Source: Methanobrevibacter thaueri
Lineage (GTDB): Archaea > Methanobacteriota > Methanobacteria > Methanobacteriales > Methanobacteriaceae
DNA: 64,000 nt
Assembly: GCF_015062915.1 (NCBI RefSeq)
Contig: NZ_SUTJ01000008.1
Span: forward strand, 23,885 to 87,884
Direction: 5' to 3'
Shown here: piece after piece, positions 58,509 through 64,000 of the stretch
Layout: every line of letters begins with the position of its first letter
Numbering within the stretch: position 1 is the stretch's first letter
The notes under the pieces: generated by a model
The model's database searches: none
Seen by the model: only the letters and a program-made list of their open reading frames with translations
What the model was told of the DNA's origin: nothing
Made by a program: the position numbers and the translations under genes

Positions 58509-59012
58509 ATGTGTGATAGTATGGATAGTAGTGAAGCTATTTATGATGGACTTAAAGATGCGGAAATCGACTTCATTGTCAGTTCTTCATGCATTGACCT
58601 GTCAAAATTGATTGACATGATTGATGAGGACGATGAGATAATTCATGTTCAGGCTACACGTGAAGAGGAAGGAATCGGAATTTGTGCCGGCGCGTACCTT
58701 GGAGGTAAGAGACCCACAATCCTTATGGAGAATTCAGGTCTTGGAAACTCAATCAATGCGTTGAAATCCCTCATGGAACTGTATGAATTCCCATTGCTCA
58801 TTATAATGAGCCACAGAGGAAGCGAAGGAGAAAAGGATGTCAGCCATGTGCCTATGGGTGAGTCAACACCAAGAATTCTTGAGGCAATGGACTTCAAGTT
58901 CTTCAGACCTGGAAACGCTGAAGCAGGATATAATGACGTTAGACTCGGATGGGAATTATCCGAAGAGGAAGGAAAACCCGTAAGCATCCTTTTGGACAAT
59001 AAGTACTGGTGA
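58509..59012 (+). CDS. comD: Sulfopyruvate decarboxylase subunit alpha
   Basis: TPP-enzyme PYR-like domain VQATREEEGIGICAGAYLGGKRPTILMENSGLGNSINAL, followed directly by the TPP-binding subunit. Confidence 0.88.
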   Translation: MCDSMDSSEAIYDGLKDAEIDFIVSSSCIDLSKLIDMIDEDDEIIHVQATREEEGIGICAGAYLGGKRPTILMENSGLGNSINALKSLMELYEFPLLIIMSHRGSEGEKDVSHVPMGESTPRILEAMDFKFFRPGNAEAGYNDVRLGWELSEEEGKPVSILLDNKYW

Positions 59013-59016
59013 TAAC

Positions 59017-59523
59017 ATGAGATACGAAGCAATTGACGAGATAATGAAAAGCATTGATGAGGAACTTGTAATCTGCAACATCGGTTTTGCGTCAAGAGAA
59101 CTTTATGAAATCAATGACAGGTCCAAAAACTTTTATATGCTCGGATCAAACGGTCTTGCATCCTCAATCGGATTGGGCCTTGCACTGACCAAACCCTATG
59201 AAAAAGTAGTCATCATTGACGATGCCAAATCACTTCTCAGGAACATGGGTTCACTTGTGACAGTGTTTGAAAACAACCCAGCAAACATGACATGGATTGT
59301 TATAGACAATAGCTCTGGCTTAGAAATTCTAGATTTGGTTGACATTGCAAAAAGCGTAGGATTTAAAAATAGCTATAATTTTGAAGAAATTGATTTAAAA
59401 GAAGTTATGGACAGTACTGATGCAAGCTTCATAGTTTACAGGACAGAAGCGGGCGATTCATCTGCGCCTTTAATTGATTTGGATCCGATAACTATAAAAG
59501 AAAGGTTCATGAAATCAATCTAG
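59017..59523 (+). CDS. comE: Sulfopyruvate decarboxylase subunit beta
   Basis: FYMLGSNGLASSIGLGLALTKPYEKVVIIDDAKSLLRNMGSL TPP-binding-type segment. Confidence 0.88.
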   Translation: MRYEAIDEIMKSIDEELVICNIGFASRELYEINDRSKNFYMLGSNGLASSIGLGLALTKPYEKVVIIDDAKSLLRNMGSLVTVFENNPANMTWIVIDNSSGLEILDLVDIAKSVGFKNSYNFEEIDLKEVMDSTDASFIVYRTEAGDSSAPLIDLDPITIKERFMKSI

Positions 59524-59774
59524 CTTATGAATCTTCTCACTACAAATCCAATACCTCTACACACGCAATAATAAAACAATGCAATAATGAAAACGACAAT
59601 GCATCCTCCCAGGAAAATGAAAAAAGAGGCCCTAAGCATTGACGGCAATATGAATATCATGGCATTAACGATAAATAATACTGAAATGGCCACACCAATT
59701 GCTTTTGCCTTTGACAATCTACCATCAACATATATGATATCTGAAATCAGCTCATTATAACTCAACATCATCAC
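59520..59774 (-). CDS. Hypothetical membrane protein
   Basis: 84 aa with two hydrophobic helices. Confidence 0.55.
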   Translation of the reverse strand: MMMLSYNELISDIIYVDGRLSKAKAIGVAISVLFIVNAMIFILPSMLRASFFIFLGGCIVVFIIALFYYCVCRGIGFVVRRFIS

Positions 59775-59969
59775 CCGTTAGACCTTGAGAGTTTGTAGTG
59801 AATAACATATTGCTTTTCAACTATTATCCTCATTTAAGACTTTAGACATAATATAATATATGTTTAACATTTATAAATATTATTAAGTTATTATTAAACA
59901 AACATATAGTGATATAAACAAATATAAGAAGTATATAAAAATTAATAGAAAAAGTTAACAAGTAACAAT

Positions 59970-60230
59970 ATGAATGAAAAAGAATTCTATGAGATACTTG
60001 GATTTGTTAAAATCTCACCTCATCGGGCAAACACGTTGAAATGTATCAATGAAGAATTAAAGATACCTTCACAAATCGCCAAAGACCTGGATATAAGAAC
60101 AAGTCAGGTTTCATCAGCATTGGCTGACTTGAAAAAGAAAGGTTTAGTGGTGTGTGTTAATGAAAATGTTCGAAAGGGCAGATTATACAAATGCACCCCA
60201 TTAGGATTGGAAATCCTGAAAAAAATTTAA
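59970..60230 (+). CDS. Winged helix-turn-helix (ArsR/MarR-like) DNA-binding protein
   Basis: HRANTLKCINEELKIPSQIAKDLDIRTSQVSSALADLKKKGLVVCVNENVRKGRLYKCTPLG. Confidence 0.85.
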   Translation: MNEKEFYEILGFVKISPHRANTLKCINEELKIPSQIAKDLDIRTSQVSSALADLKKKGLVVCVNENVRKGRLYKCTPLGLEILKKI

Positions 60231-60379
60231 CATCCTATTTTTAATAGTTTTTTTTAATTATAAATCCGACTAGTTAATCGTCAAGCTAAAATAATTGAAT
60301 TTACGTGCAATCGAATAGGTTAACGTGATGATGTTTAATATTTCTAAAAAAAAGAGTGTATAAAAAAAGTAAAAGAGAA

Positions 60380-60667
60380 TTAAGTTGAACCCATCTCTTC
60401 TTCAGATCTTCTAACTAAATCTGCAAGGGAATTGCGCACATTCTCAGGAATGGAGGTATTCTCCTTGTCAGCTATGACTTGAGCTATAATCTTACATAAG
60501 ACAAAAATAGCATGCTTATGTTCAGCCTTTGTCTTGTGAATATGATGTGGACTAATTTTCAGGGAGATATATTCACTGCAGTCATTGGTAATTTGGTCAT
60601 CTTCAGCTAAATATTTTAAAACATATACTAAAAATTGATGTAATTGTATCATTTCGTCTTTATACAT
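60380..60667 (-). CDS. UPF0058 family protein
   Basis: MYKDEMIQLHQFLVYVLKYLAEDDQI...YISLKISPHHIHKTKAEHKHAIFVLCKIIAQ. Confidence 0.9.
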   Translation of the reverse strand: MYKDEMIQLHQFLVYVLKYLAEDDQITNDCSEYISLKISPHHIHKTKAEHKHAIFVLCKIIAQVIADKENTSIPENVRNSLADLVRRSEEEMGST

Positions 60668-60974
60668 AGATATCTAACCCATAAATAACTAATTTCAGTT
60701 AGTTAAAAATTAACTCCTTAAACGTATATTGTATTATTAATAATTACTTATATTTAAATATTGCATTCAAATATTGTATTAATAATCAATTTAAATAGAT
60801 TAAATAATAAAAGTACATTTATTTTTTACATCAAATTCTGTTGATTCGACAATATTAGGAAATTTGCCAAGTTTAGAACGTGATTTTCAAAAATTACATT
60901 GTTATTATGTCAATTTTACAAAATTGCAATTTCAATACTCTAACTTATAAGCTATTAAAACCATATTAAATATT

Positions 60975-62354
60975 ATGAAAGCCTTAACCAAAATGCTCTG
61001 TTTAGTTGACGGTGAACACTACCTGCCAGTCACACAGGAAGCAATAGATACATTAAACAACCTTGAACATATTGATGTTGCAGGCGCTGTTTTTATAGGA
61101 GGAACCGAGAAGCTCAGGGACGATTCGGAAGAGTCATATTCTGAAAAGCTTGGAATTCCCGTCCAATTCGCAAAAGATAAGGACATACCATATGACATCA
61201 TTGTAGAAATGATTAGAAAGTATGACATTGACACAGTATTTGACTTGAGCGACGAGCCGATACTGGACTATCCTAAAAGATTCAAGATAGCATGCAAGGT
61301 TCTAAACGAAGGAATCTCATATGAGGGACCTGACTTCAAGTTCGAGCCAACATCCCAATATGACATCATGGAAAAGCCATCAATAACAATACTTGGAACA
61401 GGTAAGCGCATAGGCAAAACAGCAGTTTCAGGTTTTGTTGCAAGACTGATAGACAAGAACGGTTATGAACCATGCGTCATTGCGATGGGAAGGGGAGGTC
61501 CTGAAGAACCGGAAATCGTTCATGGAGAGGAACTGGAAATAAATGCAGAATTCCTGCTTGCACAATCAGAAAAAGGAGTTCATGCCGCAAGTGACCATTG
61601 GGAAGATGCACTTATGAGCAGAATCCTAACCATAGGATGCAGACGCTGCGGCGGAGGAATGGCAGGTGAAGTTTTCTTGACAAACATGAAAAAAGGAGCA
61701 CACCTTGCAAATAAGGTCGAATCAAAATTCGCAATCTTTGAAGGAAGCGGTGCCGCAATACCTCCAATCAAGACAAACAAGAAAATAGCATTGATCGGAG
61801 CAAACCAGCCTATTGAAAACCTGACCACCTATTTCGGACCATATAGGGTTGGACTTGGTGACCTTGTTATTCTGACAATGTGTGAAGAGCCAATGTGTTC
61901 ACAGGAAAAAATCAATGAAATTGAAGAGTTTGTAAATGAAATCAACCCTGACGCAACAGTCATATCCACAGTTTTCAGGCCAAAGCCATTGGACAATATT
62001 GAAGGCAAGAATGTGCTTTTTGCAACAACCGCACCTGAAGCCGTCAAGGACAAGCTCGTGGAATATCTCGAGACAAATTACAACTGCAAAGTCGTTGGAA
62101 CAACCGCGCACCTGTCAAACAGACCACTTCTTAGAGAAGACATGGCAAAATATATGGACGAAGCTGATGTCATGCTCACAGAACTTAAAGCAGCAGCAGT
62201 TGATGTTGCAACCAAGGATGCAATAGCTCACGGACTTGATGTTGTTTACTGTGACAACATTCCAGTACCTATAAGCGATTCCTATCCGGACTTAAGTGAA
62301 TCAGTAATCAAATTGGTTGATTCCGCAATAGATGATTTTAACAAATCATCTTAA
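60975..62354 (+). CDS. cpgS: Cyclic 2,3-diphosphoglycerate synthetase
   Basis: [64 protein letters not shown]. Confidence 0.9.
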   Translation: MKALTKMLCLVDGEHYLPVTQEAIDTLNNLEHIDVAGAVFIGGTEKLRDDSEESYSEKLGIPVQFAKDKDIPYDIIVEMIRKYDIDTVFDLSDEPILDYPKRFKIACKVLNEGISYEGPDFKFEPTSQYDIMEKPSITILGTGKRIGKTAVSGFVARLIDKNGYEPCVIAMGRGGPEEPEIVHGEELEINAEFLLAQSEKGVHAASDHWEDALMSRILTIGCRRCGGGMAGEVFLTNMKKGAHLANKVESKFAIFEGSGAAIPPIKTNKKIALIGANQPIENLTTYFGPYRVGLGDLVILTMCEEPMCSQEKINEIEEFVNEINPDATVISTVFRPKPLDNIEGKNVLFATTAPEAVKDKLVEYLETNYNCKVVGTTAHLSNRPLLREDMAKYMDEADVMLTELKAAAVDVATKDAIAHGLDVVYCDNIPVPISDSYPDLSESVIKLVDSAIDDFNKSS

Positions 62355-62432
62355 ATTCTTTTTTTGAAAAATACCATTATCCTCACCATTATTAGAAAAC
62401 TTTAATTTATAATAAAATTATATTATATTATA

Positions 62433-63146
62433 ATGAAAACAATAGCTATTGGTGTTGGTGAAAACGAAAATATTATACAGGCTTGTCATATTTTTAAAGA
62501 AAAACACCCAAAAACAGAACTTAAATTAATCTATAAGGATGAAGACTTAGTGAAAGCAGTTTTGGATGATAAGATAGATGGAGTTATCCGTGGATCTCTT
62601 CCAGCTTCCAATATCATGAAAGAACTCAAACAACACTACCCTAACCTGTCCAGAGCAACCTATGTTCATGGAGACGAATATGAATTCCTATTGAGTCCTG
62701 TCGGAATCGATGAGGGAAACACTGTTGAGGAAAAGTTTGACATAGCAATGAACTGTGCAGAATTCCTTAAGAAAGTCGGTAAAGAACCTAAGATTGCAAT
62801 TCTTGCAGAAGGAAGGGAAGATGATTTCGGAAGAGGAAGTGAAGTATCCAATTCAATCAAAGACGCTAAAAAATTAACAAAAATGATTGAAGAAACCTCC
62901 GAAGACGTTAAAAACTACTTTATACTAATTGAAAAAGCGATAAATGATAAGAACAATGTTATCATTGCACCTAACGGAAGAGTTGGAAACATAATTTTCA
63001 GAACACTTGTATTGCTCAGCTCATGGCCAAGCTACGGTGCGGTAACATTTGGAATAGACAGGACTTATATCGATACCAGCCGAGACCAAAGCATTGAAGG
63101 ATATGTTCGCAGCTTAACATTAGCAAATGATTTAGCTAAAGACTAA
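62433..63146 (+). CDS. mtxX: Methanogenesis marker protein Mmp4 / MtxX
   Basis: KTIAIGVGENENIIQACHIF...GVIRGSLPASNIMKELK...IAILAEGREDDFGRGSEV. Confidence 0.85.
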   Translation: MKTIAIGVGENENIIQACHIFKEKHPKTELKLIYKDEDLVKAVLDDKIDGVIRGSLPASNIMKELKQHYPNLSRATYVHGDEYEFLLSPVGIDEGNTVEEKFDIAMNCAEFLKKVGKEPKIAILAEGREDDFGRGSEVSNSIKDAKKLTKMIEETSEDVKNYFILIEKAINDKNNVIIAPNGRVGNIIFRTLVLLSSWPSYGAVTFGIDRTYIDTSRDQSIEGYVRSLTLANDLAKD

Positions 63147-63171
63147 AAAAAATTCAATTCAAGGGATTTAA

Positions 63172-63936
63172 ATGGCAGAGAATATACTTTATAGACTATA
63201 TGAATGGTACATCACCCGTGACTTAAAACCGGAAAAGATGCCAAAGCATGTAGCTATAATTATGGATGGTAATAGGAGATACTCCAAACTCCAGGGAAAC
63301 ATGGATGTCATCAAAGGCCATGAGATTGGAGTCGACACCTTGGAAAAGGTATTGGACTGGAGTATTGAACTAGGAATTGAAATCATTACCGTATATGCTT
63401 TTTCCACTGAAAATTTCAACAGACCAGAACATGAAGTCGAAGGTTTAATGAATCTATTCGTTAAAAACTTCAAAAGACTAGTAGACCACGAAAAAATACA
63501 CAGAAACGAAGTGAAAGTTAAAGTTGTAGGTAAAACCGAATTGATTCCTGAAAGTGTGCGTGAAGCGATTAAGGAAGCTGAAGATGCCACAGCCCATTAT
63601 GATAAAAGATTATTTAACATAGCTATTGGATACGATGGGCGTTTGGAAATCATCGATTCATTCAAAAAGATAATTGAACAGGTCCAAGCCGGTGAAATCA
63701 CCATTGATGATGTTGATGAAGAGCTTGTAAGCAAAAACCTTTACACCGGAGGACTTGAAGATCCTAACCTCATCATAAGAACAAGCGGAGAGGAACGCTT
63801 AAGTGGATTTTTACTATGGCAATCTTCATATTCCGAACTGTACTTCTGTGAAACATTATGGCCTGAACTGAGAAAAGTTGATTTCATAAGGGCAATAAGA
63901 TCATATCAGGAAAGGGAAAGACGTTTTGGTGTATAA
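63172..63936 (+). CDS. uppS: Polyprenyl (undecaprenyl) diphosphate synthase, cis-type
   Basis: [58 protein letters not shown]. Confidence 0.95.
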   Translation: MAENILYRLYEWYITRDLKPEKMPKHVAIIMDGNRRYSKLQGNMDVIKGHEIGVDTLEKVLDWSIELGIEIITVYAFSTENFNRPEHEVEGLMNLFVKNFKRLVDHEKIHRNEVKVKVVGKTELIPESVREAIKEAEDATAHYDKRLFNIAIGYDGRLEIIDSFKKIIEQVQAGEITIDDVDEELVSKNLYTGGLEDPNLIIRTSGEERLSGFLLWQSSYSELYFCETLWPELRKVDFIRAIRSYQERERRFGV

Positions 63937-63938
63937 AC

Positions 63939-64000
63939 ATGATTGATACACATTGCCATATTGATTTTGAGGATTTTGACAGTGACCGTGAGGAAGTCAT
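63939..64000 (+). CDS. TatD family hydrolase, N-terminal fragment (runs off the window)
   Basis: MIDTHCHIDFEDFDSDREEV from ATG at 63939 to the window edge; HCHxD metal motif. Confidence 0.85.
   Translation, partial: MIDTHCHIDFEDFDSDREEV

Overview
This 64 kb window looks like a chromosomal segment of a methanogenic archaeon of the order Methanobacteriales, most likely Methanobrevibacter. It is AT-rich, with archaeal TATA-type promoters and archaeal or methanogen markers: AroA'/AroB' shikimate route, F420-dependent Fno/NpdG, FprA, CofH, ComDE, cyclic 2,3-DPG synthetase, PriS/PriL, pantoate kinase and MtxX. Most of it is housekeeping. The accessory content is three large adhesin-like surface proteins (one 2931 aa, one fused to a papain-like protease), one IS605/IS1341-type TnpB element with recognisable end hairpins and a readable putative omega-RNA 3' end and guide, and a four-copy SseB-like paralog cluster. 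The main hunt results are: (1) a TnpB/omega-RNA element with a proposed guide; (2) an orphan protein resembling the C-terminal effector domain of Sau3AI/MutH-type restriction enzymes; (3) an apparent single-base frameshift in an alpha/beta hydrolase next to the TnpB element; (4) a shared palindromic operator TGTTG-N7-CAACA abutting the TATA box of both that hydrolase and a distant flavodoxin; (5) two candidate structured ncRNAs, each with a promoter, hairpins and a U-tract; (6) TGTACA (TRP-box-like) palindromes upstream of aroA' and between cofH and comD; (7) an orphan adhesin C-terminal anchor fragment. I found no rRNA or tRNA genes and no CRISPR array. All calls are by eye from sequence and the supplied ORF track. 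No database search was run.
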